From the NCBI GenBank assembly GCA_037576195.1, contig JAQZDE010000083.1, forward strand, positions 62,001-126,000: DNA of 64,000 nucleotides, read 5' to 3'. This DNA is from Phytoseiulus persimilis. Its lineage: Eukaryota > Arthropoda > Arachnida > Mesostigmata > Phytoseiidae. Below, piece by piece: positions 1-13,000 of the stretch. Each line of letters begins with the position of its first letter. Positions within the stretch are counted from its first letter, which is position 1. The notes beneath the pieces are model-generated. The model was not told where the DNA came from. It saw only the letters and a program-made list of their open reading frames with translations, and searched no databases. A program made the position numbers and the translations under genes.

Positions 1-60
1 CTCTTCCTCTCTCTCTTTCGCGCTCTCTCTCACTCTATCTCGATTGCTCGCACGCTCAGG
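1..60. repeat. CT-rich low-complexity tract
   Basis: The first 60 bases are dominated by CT dinucleotides and pyrimidine runs. On the opposite strand this is a GA-rich tract of the kind bound by GAGA-type factors in arthropod promoters. No transcript start can be tied to it, and it is cut by the window edge, so a regulatory role is only a possibility. Confidence 0.5.
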
Positions 61-3000
61 TTGGAAAAGCCGAGCAGGGGGTCTCAATCAAGATATCAGA
101 GGCAGCTTATCTCACAGGCTCGTTTGCGTAGAGCCGAAACTACAACAGCAATATTCCGAAGAACTGGGGGCGGACGACATTTGGTAACGGTATTCTCGGG
201 AAACACACTCAATATGGAACGTAATTTGGATTGAGATTATCACTCGTCGCCACATTCGAAGCCAGAACAAAAGCGAAAGTCACTCCGTGCTCTGACCTGA
301 CCTCTTGACCATCGAGGCCGTTCGACGAATACCCGTTTGGACGCATCGCGAGAATTCCGACCGCCGTGTGCAAAGAGAGATCCCTTGTTTGTGGCCGGAG
401 CTTCCGAGCTCGATCGGCTGCGAGGATACAAAGTTCAAAATTTCCGCGTCGCCTCGTTGTAGGGGTTCGTGTTATTCGCCTCGAGGATCGCTGGCGACGC
501 ACTCTGCGGAATCTTCCTCCATCGATTTCGAAGAAAGATTCCCTCATGGAAGATATCGTCACGCATTTCAAAGGAACGTGGTCAAGCGTTTGAGCATGCT
601 GAAACAGCCCGCATCGATTGCTCGCCGTTTCGAAAAGTTGACCCCCTGAGCGGAATCTATGCTTACAGCGTCTCAGTCCACGAACACAGCGAGTTCGCAT
701 TGGAGGCGAAGTTCCATCGATGCCTTCTGGAGTCAATCATGGATGTTCTCAAGGTGAAACGGATGCAGAGAACGTCCTCAACTCCCCGGAAGAGCAAGCG
801 AATTGACCAGTGCGGAGCTCCCAAAACTTTTCCGAGCTCTCAACACGGAAATTATAAACTCCAAGATCTCTGGCGTCCTGTGGGAGTAGAAGTGGGTCTT
901 ATCTTTGACTCGAATTGGTGCTGCTGATGTTCCTAGAAGCTGTTGTGGCTCTCTATTGCTCCATCGATGAGGGTCGGAGCATCTCGTCGAGAGATAAAGC
1001 CTTGTTCGCGATGACTTTGTCCGAGAGAACTTGAAGGGAGGCGACGAGCGGATGGCTGGAAGAGATCGAACTCAGTGCAGCCTTGTGTCGCGCCAGAAAT
1101 TTTTACCGATACTTCCCTCAGTTGATATGCGGTGAATCAGAGTGCTAAGGTGGCCACTGTAGAGCGGATCGAGTCGGATACGTTGCTCTGCAAATCAACT
1201 CTTACGGTTCCCGCTCTAGCTGTCCAGTCCAACAGCACGGCATCGACACGTACCAGGAACCTCAGTAAGTGCTTTCCTGGATATAGATGCCTCGGGAAGT
1301 ATCGGCAAGTCCCGCAACATCTCACCCCGAACATCGCTCTCTTCCCTCCGATTTCGGACCGCCTCCCCGTAATGAATAGTGTTGTTTCGAGTTGAACTCC
1401 ACGATGATAGAAGAAATAAATTACAGTAGAACCAATCTGATGATCCGGACGGGTCATTATTCGGACAGAAAAGTACATGCACTCGATCCTTCTCAGCTCC
1501 TTCAGGAAACAAGCCTCGGAAGTGTTTTTCATTCTTCCTTCGCGCATTCGAGAGCGGGTCGCCCCGACAACCCTCCTCCGTGTCATTGCTAAGCGTCAAC
1601 AAACTATCAGAGGTTGACGACTTTCCCTCAAACGGGGCCGAGAACATCTTTGGTCGATTCGGCGGAGCGAGTTGGGCAAACCTCGAGTTCTGTTTTGCGA
1701 GTAACGGGAGAACCTCACGCGTGGTTCCTATCAACCGGGGTCGAGGGAGAAACTAACGAATGCCTTCGCTTCGGCCATCTACCGTACCGCCGTACTTGAG
1801 TACCTCGCTGCTGAAGTTCTGGAAGTTCTCATGAAATCCGTGTTACGTTGGAGACTTTGAAAAGCACCCTCGCAAGCCTGAGCGTTCAGGAAGGGTCGAT
1901 TGCAATAACGCTGGCTCTCAGTCGCAGTTCTTTGGTTTGAGTTTGCGATTGACCCTAAACCGCCGCTTCCGCGAATCACGATTCTCGGGGAGGTCTCTGG
2001 AAGGTGCCCTTTCGAGATCGAGAAATCGATTATGCAGTTCTTCCGCAGCTGGAGAAGTTTGTTGATCTCATAGAGGGCTGGATTGGACCGGAAGTTTGCT
2101 CGCAGGCTGGGCTTCAGATGAGTTCGTTCTGAAGAAGCCGGCTCAAGAATGACTACCCACGAGTATTCGATCCCCTGAGGTCGAAGAACCCAGAGAGTAA
2201 ACATTCCAGGGGAGGTTTTCCGAGAGTTAGACATGTTGGAAGTCCGGATAAATGCGGAGGGAACCCATGGGGAGATGGAGGGGGACTTCTTCACGAGGTT
2301 TGTAGGGTCACACAGCCACTTGGAAACAGAGTCTAGGGTGCATAACGCAAAAGAACCTTGGCTCGTTGAAGCTCCCCGGGTCATCCGTCAACAGCACTGA
2401 ATTGTAACGACAGCGTCAACAACGTCCTTACGTCCTACTCGCATCGTGGCGCCGACCTGTCGGTGGCTTATGTTCCAAAAGAGCACTCGTTGGTTCCTGG
2501 CGAATCGTCGTGGACTGCTCGAGGTGAATTTCCACAAAACCGAAAAACATCCAAAGAGTCCGAATCCATCAATCAAGTGAACCAGCCTTCTCTGATGGGT
2601 GAATATGAGCGGCATCACGTCGGAACACATACGGAACGGAACTTCCACGAGCATTCACGGCGAAAGCCTGTTACTTGACGCGATCCCGGGATGACCAGAA
2701 CACTTCACAGCGACCGTTGCAGAAGGCGTTCAGCGTCGAATCAGAGCAGAGCGGAATAGACGACGGGGTAGTCGTTGCCGTCGGGTATTCTATCACATGA
2801 AGTATCGCCATTGTATCATCACCTATCATTCAGATTTGCCGGTCGGAAGAATATCTTCTGATAAAACCAGAGCCTATCATTTGTAGTATCGTTTAACATC
2901 ATTGACCGATTAGCCGCGGGAATTTTTCAAGCTCGCCAGCACCAGACAGCACGGCGCGACGCCTTCAGACTAACCTTGGGCACGATTTGAGTAACATCTG

Positions 3001-6000
3001 TTCCGAAGTAGAGAGGGAAGCGGGTTTTCCAGCGGGAGTTTCTGAATATTCTCCGGGAGTTCGAAAGCTATATAGTTGACGAGAGCGTAACGTGCAGGAA
3101 GAATACGCGCTTATGGCAACTGATAATCGAGCGCGACGCTCGAAAGGCCCAGTCGGGCGCTGATACTATTTACGCAACAATCAACCAAGCATCATCGCCA
3201 TTGAGCCGGTCCGAAAATCAAGCTCCGACGAGAAGTTTTCAAAGGCGGAATCCGATTCAGCAAAAACATGACCCCGCGGCGTCCAAGTATAGCCGAGACG
3301 TGGTAATCCAGTAACGTGCTCGATACTCGATTCGTTTCTCTCCATGGTTACGGATTGACGCGGCACGACGAACTCAATCGTCAGTGACAACGCGGACGCA
3401 GGATGCGAGGAGGTGACTCAGCTTATTTTTTGGACCTTGCATCCCCCTCGCGGGAATCTGGCTGGTACTTTGGAACAGTCTCTTCTCCGAACCCGCTGAT
3501 GCCCTCCGCCTCGAAGTCGTTCCGATGTCCGAATTCGATGCCGATTGATCTCGAGTTGGACTTTGGTCGTGCCTCTATCTTGAACTCCTGATCATAGATA
3601 ACGACCTCGGAGTGCCGCAGCGGAATTTTATCTCTTTTCGAGGAACGTGGACTGATCTTGAGGCTGCTCCCCCCGTTTGCGGTCAGCGTTGCGTTGGTTA
3701 CCGATGTATTGGCGGTTACCGCTGGTCATGGGCAATGGAAGAGGAGGAAAAGTTACCTAAAGCGTAAGCAGACGTCGTACCACCATCAGCCGCATCCATC
3801 GCCGCCGGTGCAGCCGCCGCCGCCGCCGCCGCTCGGTTCCAAAAGAAAGAGCACTTTCCATCAGCACTCTCGGATTGGCCGCCTGTTAAAGGCGGTCCCA
3901 AACAGCGCATGCGCATCAATGTCTCAGCCCTGCCGCATGCATTATGAGAAGTGGATGATCTCTGTCGATCCTTGTGTTCTGTTAGTCCTCGGGAAGAATC
4001 CGTCTATCCTGAGTTTCCTTTGTGAGCTGAGCTAGTCGAAAGAGAGGAATCATCGTCAGTGACACTTGTGCACTTGGGGGAATCAATTTTTGTGACAGAA
4101 ACAAGTAAGTACTCTCGCCGTGGTGACTTTCGCACAGTTCGTGCAGCGGTGACGTTCTGGCGCCCGAGTAGCTTGCAGCAGCGCTCGAGTACGCGGCCCT
4201 CTCTCGGTTTCTGCCTTGATAACGTTTGTAACGTTACAGGAGATTTGTCGTAGCGACTGACGGTTCTGTCCGTCGACAGAGCTGCTTGTCGATTAGGTGA
4301 GTGTGATAGAGCTATCTTATCCACGACATGGCTATCCTTACTGATGTTATGTAATGTTATGGCCTATGCCACCTAGCGCTCATTCCGATAATATCGAGCA
4401 AATAGCGAGTCTGCGTGGTCTACTAATCGACCGTGCCGAAATGCCCGTCGACGCACCCGTTTTCGCCGACCGATCGCTTTCGAGCGCTCGGGACATCTTC
4501 ACGCGAACATGTGTGGTGCCGGGTCAAACGTCTGCTGCAAGTCCGAGTTGACATGGGCTCTCGGTCAGCAAGGTCGTCAGGTGTGTTCTCGTGAGGAACT
4601 GTGCGATATCCGAAGTGGAGATATCCGATGCGTTTCGGGTAACTCAAGTATGGAAGAGCGTCTGGAGAGTGCTTGGTGCTCGTCCCGGACCCGTAGGCGA
4701 CCACAATGGTGATGTTCTCGAGTCGTCAACGCGTTTGCGATTCTTGCTTTTCATTGTCCGGATCGGATCTATTCAGATTACATGATTTCCCGATCGTTCG
4801 AACTTGGACATCAGAAGATCGCTTCGGACAGCACCTCTACCTGTGGGATTCCGCACTCCAGAATCGAATGTATCGTGCTTCCGAGAGCGCGCGACTGGAA
4901 TGTCCATCAATGCAGAGGTGCAGATGAATTCGAGCGGTGGCTAGTGCGTCACATCGGTTTTTTTTGGCTGAATATATTCAAGCCGACAGCTTCCCGCACC
5001 GGCTCCATAGGCGTTTAGTCTCGACGGTGCCGTCCAGTTGGAATTGTCCAACTGTCCAACTCCGAGTAAATCCTTTAACACCTGGGCGTCGCAAGGTCGG
5101 TTAGGACTTGGTGTCAGCTCATCGCTTTAAGAGGTTATAATCGGGATTGTCCTCTGGTCATTCGTAGTGAAATTCGGCAGCACCACTGGCTCGTACTGGT
5201 ATCTGAACTGAAAAGCGACGAATATTCCGACGGAATTTATCGCTCAGACAGCCGAGGAGGGAATCGTCCTCCGACGCTCGAGCCCAGCAATCGAATTGAC
5301 TGACGGCAATGAGCCGTTGCGTTTCCCGACGCCATGATGCCGTTGCCCGCCATGTCCGTTTTCATCGATCTCAAGTTCGGCGGCAACGGTTTCGAGCGGG
5401 GAAGACAGACAACTCCCTTATTCGGGAGATACCTGCAGGGTGGGAGACAATGTTCTACGGAATAATGCGGGGAGAAGGCCAACAGAGGGACAAATTCCAC
5501 GGTCACCCTGCAGGATCTTAGTGTTCGACTTGTTGAAGACGAGCTTTCAAGTGGCGACCACGGTCTCGCAGGCCTTAGACTGCTTCCTCTATCACGCTTC
5601 TATGGCTAACAACCGACGAACGAGTAAATGGCTGGCTGGCTGGGTGCCGGTCTGCCTTGGTTCACTTGCCAAAGAGCCGAGCAACAAACCACAGGGCGAC
5701 CGAGCCGGCCAGAAGGACACACGGACGGACGGACAGACCAGTCGGCCAAGAAGTGAATGTGACGTCGACGTGAACTCGACACAGCGATTCCTTCTTAGAC
5801 GCTGCCGTTTCGGACTGCAGGAGGAAATATGAGCGGTTTCGGTTCCAGCTTAAGTCAGCGGCTCTTGGACACTGGACCGAGACTGTACCCGTAGCGGCAG
5901 AGGAGCGAAAAAGAGCACCGTTCCGGCGAAGGGGATCGCGTCGTTTTTGACGAAGTGCTCCGGCTGAAAAGTAACGGTGTCTCGGATATTCGCTGTCTCG

Positions 6001-6998
6001 GAAGGGGCCGACGATCCAAGAGAGAAATTCGAAAACCATTTGTCCGTAGCTAGCAACGATTAGATGTTCACTGTGCGTGGACTGTGTACGCCCGGAAATT
6101 TGATGCCGGCACACTACATAAAGCCGCTAGAAGATACTTCCCGCGTAAAATAGGAGATGAAACTAGCTCCTCCGAGTCGCAGGCGACGAGAATTTATCGT
6201 CTCGAGTTTCGTCTTGCGTTTCCCTTCTTTATTTTCATCGTTTCTTCTTGGTCGTGTGCGCCCACCTCGAACGTAAGCTCCAACGCAAGGAGCATAGGTT
6301 AGCGCACGAGTTGGATCCGCTGGTGCTCGAATTGTTAATGTTGACACCGCTGTTGTCGCCATCGTCGCGACCGGCGTTGTTGTTGGCGGAGGTGCTGCCG
6401 TTGACGTGTTCGACGTCGTTGTTGCCGCCGTTGTCAACGCTCGGCTCACACTCGCCCGCCAGCGAAACGATGCTGACAACGACGACGACGGATGGCGAAC
6501 AACGAACTCACAATGCAGTCCTTATCTATCTAGAAAACGTCGAACCAATGTTTGAGGCGGTAGCAGCTAGGAAGACACGCGTCGCCGACGATGCGCCCTG
6601 AGCAACATTCATGCTGCACTGAAACATCTAAGGTCCCATGAATCCTCGTCGTAGGTTCTGAGTCGTAGTCTCTGAACACTCACAAAAGTCAGAAGGTGAA
6701 CGGCATCGTGGCAGTCATGGTCTGGAATCGTAGACTCGGTGAAGACTCCTCCCGGCGCCATCATTCCTCGGGAAATCCAGGAAGCGAACTTTCTTGTTTG
6801 CGGCTCTCTCCTCCCGGCGCGCTCGTCCGACACCAGGAGTTGATCGGCCTCCGGTTCCAGAGACCGAAGAGATCAGCTCCTGGAGCTGCCGGAGCGAGTT
6901 GAATCGTTCTCAGAATGGGAGCGTTGGCGGCACGCTCCGAGTTTGGCTGACTACTTCTTCGAACGTCTTGTTTCAAGGATTTTTTTTCTTCTTTGCAG
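61..6998. other. Upstream region without a supportable gene
   Basis: All six frames contain only short open stretches (up to about 175 codons) with biased, low-complexity composition and no recognisable domain. The region lies 5' of the GATA gene and probably holds its promoter, noncoding exons and enhancers. A GCC run lies near 3.8 kb, a short ACGG run at about 5721-5733, and imperfect GTT/GCC-rich trinucleotide sequence at about 6350-6500. A good splice acceptor at 6997-6998 opens the exon that carries the GATA start codon, so at least one upstream noncoding exon is expected somewhere here. I could not identify it. Confidence 0.5.
3813..3832. repeat. GCC trinucleotide microsatellite
   Basis: About six to seven near-perfect GCC units, flanked by further interrupted GCC and GCN triplets from 3801. 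The run creates proline-rich or alanine-rich open frames on the two strands, which I regard as artefacts of the repeat. Confidence 0.7.
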
Positions 6999-7053
6999 GA
7001 GCGGTTGAGAGTCTTATTTTATTGCGACTTATTCGGGAATATTCAAGGTCGCC

Positions 7054-10000
7054 ATGAGGAAATTGTTGAGCTCATACGGTAACGAACCCGAGCGTGTCGA
7101 AAGTCCCGACTGGATCAAGGACGACACACTCGGAGTTGGCACATCGACTCCCCCACACCAAAGAAGCTCCAGCGGCCACGCTGATGAGGAGATGCAGAGG
7201 TGAGTTGGAAGACAGAACGTTGACAAGCGATCACCGATTGACTCTCGAAGGTGGATCTCCACGTGTCCTTCTGGAGTTTCCCACTTCTTGGAAGTTCCGT
7301 AAGATTTCGATGATCTTGTGGACTGCCTGCGTCTACAGATCGGACCACTACTGCTCGGTAGTCCGAAGAATAATTGACTCAGGCTCAAATTCATTTTGGT
7401 GTCTTTGCAGTGACCAAACATCGCCCAAGCCTCTGCTCCCCGAAGATTCCAACCTTTTACACGACTACTCCCGGCAGCAAAGTCAACCCACTCAGGACAA
7501 TCCTGAAGATACCAGGTAGGCGATCAGGATATGTGTAGATTATGAAGCTCCAGACTCTTGTACGGAGAGTCCCGTCGGTGAATCTTGTTTGGAATTCGCC
7601 GATGGAAGAGAGCGCGCGCGAGATGAGCCTTTAACCAATCAGGAGTGAACTGTGTTGACTAAGAGAGTTGATCATACTGCCGGCGACTCCGTTTCTGGGG
7701 CCGTTGATCGGACAGGACGCGAGTCGACGGTTCCATCGCGAGCAAGATAACAGCCATCTGTGGTTTGTGTCAAGTCGGCGAACTTTAGAATTTCTTCAAT
7801 ACTCGTGAATCGGAGTCTTTCCAGCCGAACTTCCTTCTTGGCGTCGCCAAGCTCTGTTCGGAAGCAGCGCTAGTTGCTAATTTCCACGGCTCTGCTTTGT
7901 TTGTTTCGACGATTCCGAAAAGTGAAACAAGCGTGACGATCCGCTTCCATTTTTCCAAGCGAGCGTCCCTCGGTTAGGTGGCTGTACCAGCGCAAGCGAC
8001 ATGCATTGAGAGCTAAGCCGTCGCATTTAGAGTGACAACTTTTGTGTAAACTACGTCGTTCGCTCTTGGCTGTCGGTTCCCCAAGGTTTCTGAATTATTG
8101 CATTCAAGATCGACGAAGGCGAGTTCCCGAGATCCGAAACTTGGAACTTTGCATCGAACCCGAATGCGGGTCCCAGTTCTCGGGATTCCCAGCTCGGAGC
8201 GTTTTCCCGTTACCACAACGGCAGTCTGACCGTTTTCCGTTGCAGAAAATCACCCCAAACTGAAGATCTGAGTAAAAACGGACTCCACGGAGATATTGCT
8301 ACACAGATCGCGAATGATTTCAGTGCTCAACACTACACCGTGCCTGTGAGTAATTTACCGGTCAGTGTTGAACAAGGGACAAAGGTATTTTCATGTTTTG
8401 AGGATTTTTTTAAATAGATTACGTACTACATTATCAATATCATTACTTATATGACGATGCGAACGGTAGACCTGTGGACGGCTTGTGCCGGAGCACAGTT
8501 CGCGCGATCCGAGTTTGACGCGGAAGAGAATTTCTCGCGTGTTTCGTGCCGCGGAGGCCTCTCCTCTGAATTTCGCGAGCGCCTCGGTGTTGTCTCTCGG
8601 AAGTCGTTTCCGATGGCGAGATTCTTTGTCATTTGCACCATCGTACTGAAATCCGAGCCGATGAAATCAGAGAATTGGTGCGCAAAGCCATTCGAGTGTC
8701 ACCAAAGTGGAACACGATTAATGCCGAGTGAATGTGATTTCCCCCTGCCATTGTAAGGGTTGGTAAGAGCAGTCATCACTCCGGAGGCAGCTCAGTTTTC
8801 AAATGAGAGCTGATCAGTTGAGTTCTGTTTGGCATCCTCGTTCAAGCTCCAGTCCGCTTTCGGATATTTTTGAGATTCGTGCCGAGTACAGTCCGGGAAC
8901 ATGAAATGCGCAGTGCCAACTGCGCCGGTTATGGCGTGGCGCGTGGAGTGAGCTTTTCCGATGTTCGAGTTGTTCTAAGATGCTGTTAGTCCAAGTGGCA
9001 ATTTTCTCGAATCCGACCTCCAAATCACGAACTTGGTCACAGTAGTCGTAGAAATTCGGGAGTGGCCTTGTTTTTGTTCGACTCGATCAGCTCGATGACT
9101 TTCTTGGGTCCGGCGAGTGACTCCCGATTTTCGCCGCTCCAAAATCTAAACGACTTCTGTGCCGATAGCGAACGGTCGAATGATCCTTTTCGTTTCTTAT
9201 CGTATCAGGAAACATACACCACCCAGGACCCAAATACGGACCCTTACGTAAGCGCCTATACGCTCGGAGAGGACCTCTCTATGAACTCGCCTCATATGAG
9301 TGAGTATGTTCATGTTTGCCGCCTGACGGCAAACGCTGATCGACTGATTCTCTGAGTGAGCGACCGACCGACCGATTGCTCCAGTGACCTAACGCGCGGA
9401 GCTTCGGAAGGTTCTGAAAGGAATTCCAGAGGTTGTGATCTCGAGATATGAGTGCCGTGATGCCCTCCACGCCCCTCGAGGTGGGCGTGTGCGGCCCGAG
9501 TCTATTAGATCGTAGATCTGAGGGTTTCCTTTTTTCGATGCAGGCCTAGAGAACACAGTACTCCGGTACCCCTCGAGTGGCAGCTCTAATCAGGCGTCGA
9601 CGATCGTCCACCACCAGCCGTTCAACCGCGATCTGAGTACTTCCGAGGCAAACACAGTTCAGTATACCCAACACCAGGCGGACTCAGTCTACAACCCGCC
9701 GAGCCCACAGTACACGGCGGCGAAAATGTATCATCAGCAAAACTCGTTTTCCTCGGACGCGGCTTCAACTCCGTCATCGCCGTCGACCCCCCACACCTCA
9801 TTCTGGTCGACTCCGTCATCAACGGCAAGCAGCCACGACATGCAGTCGTCCGCCAGAGGAGTCTACCAGCCCTCGGCTTTCATCATGGAGCCGCCCGGGA
9901 ACTTCGAGGGATCTTCGTTCCCCTACGGATCCGGAGCAGCGACCCTGACTTCTCGATGTAAGTTCTTTTTCGAACGTTCCACACTTCTCAGACCAGCTTC

Positions 10001-13000
10001 CTTCCTACCCTGTGTTCGCGATCTCCACCCCTCGACCAGGAATTCGCGGTCTATTCCGTTGCACGGAGCTGCATGGGAACAGTGAAAATCGCGAACCTTT
10101 TGGAGATGTCGAGTGCTTGTCCCAGATTGTTTCCGTGGCACTGTGAAGAAAGTCAATCTTTCCCCGTTGCTTAGTTGTTCGCTCTTTTTCTCTACTGGTC
10201 GTGGATTTATGGCAGGTCCACACGGTGGTAAAGTGTGCTTAGGCCGGAGCGAGGCGTTCACGTCGCCTGCTCAAGTGAGAGCTCACCACACCGGCCGTAA
10301 ATTGCTTCACCGTCGTAAATTGCCCTCTTGTTATCAGGGATAGGCATTACCCTTGTACACTATGTAGTTCCATTTGTGTAGAGACGAAAAACTTGAACGA
10401 AGACACCACGCCTTTCAAGCGAGGGCTCGCTCAGAGGGATGAGTCGCCACTCAGGTGAAGTTCTCCCCAGCGAGGGGAATCGATGGCGTAGCATCGGACC
10501 ATATGAGTTGGTATCGGAATAAGGGCGGGAACTCGGACGATTCCTTTTGCCGAGCGTCTCTTCCATACTGGATGTTTTTCGTCCACGCGAGCAGACGGAA
10601 AGGTCGAGACGGCGCTAATGGAACCGGCGAGAAACTACCGACTAGCTGAACAGCCTAGCAGCCAGTCGAGCGATCAATGAAGTGCGCCGAGTGGTGTAAA
10701 TACACGCGAAAGCACTCGACCTCTAGCCGATGGCCTTCTTGACTCCACTCAAACATTATTGGCTCTTCCTCTCCCACCTCGTTCCACACCTACGAAAAGG
10801 CCTACGCCGTGGGTTTCTGAAAGCGGCTACCGCCCGTCGCCCGGTTCGCTGCTCTCTATCGCTGCCTGGTTTTTCACTCCTCGCTCTCGTAATCGAAGAC
10901 GGGTACCGTCCACGTGTCTGCGACGATCTGCCGAAGATATGGGTGGTTACGGCCGCTGCGGCGGGTGTGAAAACCTCAGACATCAAGAGCCATTTGTGAG
11001 AGGGCACCTGATTTGAGTGCGGAGTCACTCAAGGGTCACCTACACAAATAGAATCGCCGATCTGAGGCGAGTGACGGCGCACAGCTGCAATTGCCCACCG
11101 GGCGGACTCGTCGGCTCAGGGCGATCTGTTTGCATGGTCAGCGCTGCTGTCTGGAGCACTCGCATGCTGGTCGGGGGCGGAAGAGTAAGAAAAAACAATG
11201 GAAGGGTTAGCTAAGTGGCTGGTCCTTATCGAACAAACGATCGGAGTAGAAGCTCAAAAGCGACCACTATTGTTTTGTGTGCTCACCTATCTCACACATG
11301 TTGGTATTAGCCGTTATCGTGGATTCATTCGATTCAGCTCGAGAACGGGAAGTGGCCATTTGGGTGGTTGATGAATTGGGGCACCGATTTGAGTCTCGAT
11401 CGGTCTCAAACAAATGAACGCACGGATGGACCTTGCGAAAATCGATAAGCCTTTGTCCAGCCGAACAATTCCTCAACCTGGTCATTGTTTGCCAGGATGA
11501 GACAAACTCCATTATTTCCGGCTGGTGCGAGAAGCGCCAATCGACTCCAGAGTGATCATTCGAGGATTAGTCTGTCAGACACAAGAGGAACCGGGGGGAG
11601 CTCATCATGACTGCTGGGGTTCAGCTCTTGAGCAACTTTGTAGACCGAGCCAGCAGAACGAATGTGGCCAGACATCAGCCCTGCCATGGTTCAACAGGTG
11701 TCAGATCGATTCCTCCCGAACGGATTGGAGGCATTTAGAGGAGGCATCTCCCGTTGACGAGCAGTGCTAAAAAACGGTGGAAGCCGACCCCGGAGCGAGA
11801 ATCGACCGAGCAGGCTGCGTTGAATAGCCAACGTCAGCTTAATGTGTCCATGTGGGCTCTTGGATCTGTCTATCTCTGTGTTCTTCCATCTATGCATCTA
11901 TATGTGGCTCGGTCGCTCCGTCCTCTTCCCAATCCTGAAAGCTGGGCCTGGGGCTGAAAACGAGAAGAGAATACAACACGTTATGATGAAATGACTTCTG
12001 GCCGTGTCAGTGGAGATGCTTTCCATCGTTATACGCCTGTTGGAAGCGCTGCCTGGTAGCTGAGCGCTAACTGGCTTGCTGGATCATCGAGACAGCAAAA
12101 GACACACAACATGTTGCTCGTGGGGCTGGATATGCGAATCATTTTTCTGTCAGCCAACCAGTCATCCAAGAGCAACACACGAAAAACAACGCAGACGACC
12201 TAATCATGATTTGACACTGCGCGCGAGAAACATTCTCACATGAATCACAGTCGCGGACTCGGCTTCTTTTCGGGTGCTCTGTTTCTTTTTCATTTCGTTC
12301 TCTATTCCGCCCATGATCCGTATTTCCCCGATCCGTCTATACCTATCCTACTGCGCCAACGATTCCATCACTCTGCGTGACTGTGGTCCTGCTCAAAAGT
12401 CCTCAAGACAATCACTCAGTGCGGTGAAAATCTCCGTTCCTTGAGAAAGTTGGTCGAAAGCGAAAAAGAAAGGGTTCTCACACAAAAGCACCCGCACAGC
12501 ATTGGAATAACACAGCGACTTAGAGCGCTGCGGTTGGCTGGATGGCTCCGTGGGTGACTGCTCGGCAAAAAGTTAGCGGAAGCGTGTTTCAACACCCTTC
12601 TCGGAGAGACGACAAGAACACCGTGGCGGTTCATCATTAGCTCGTTTACAGCTAACATGCATAACCAGCGGCTGTGAAAGAACGAATGAGCGACGGGGCG
12701 AGAGAAAAAAACAGCGGAAAACCTTCGACATTATCGATTCATTTAAACGGAATCCGGTTCACAAGATGCCGACGTGCTCAAATATCTGCCAGGTTTTTCT
12801 TACCTGCCACAGAATGCAGGTATCTCGTAGGGAGAAATTTTCGACTCAAGACGCTTATCGTTCGTAGCGTTATCGCGCTACTCAATAGGGAACTGATCCC
12901 GATCGAGTTCTGACGATTGGATCCGAGATTCGTATTTTCGGGATGCTCGGTCACTTGGGGGATCCCAATGCGTTGGACCCGCGCTGCGACCTCTGTCCAG

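Noticed and set aside
3658..4035. 125-codon plus-strand frame with a hydrophobic start and a proline run
   Set aside because: The proline run is simply the GCC repeat, the opposite strand is open as poly-Ala, and there is no conserved part or splice context.
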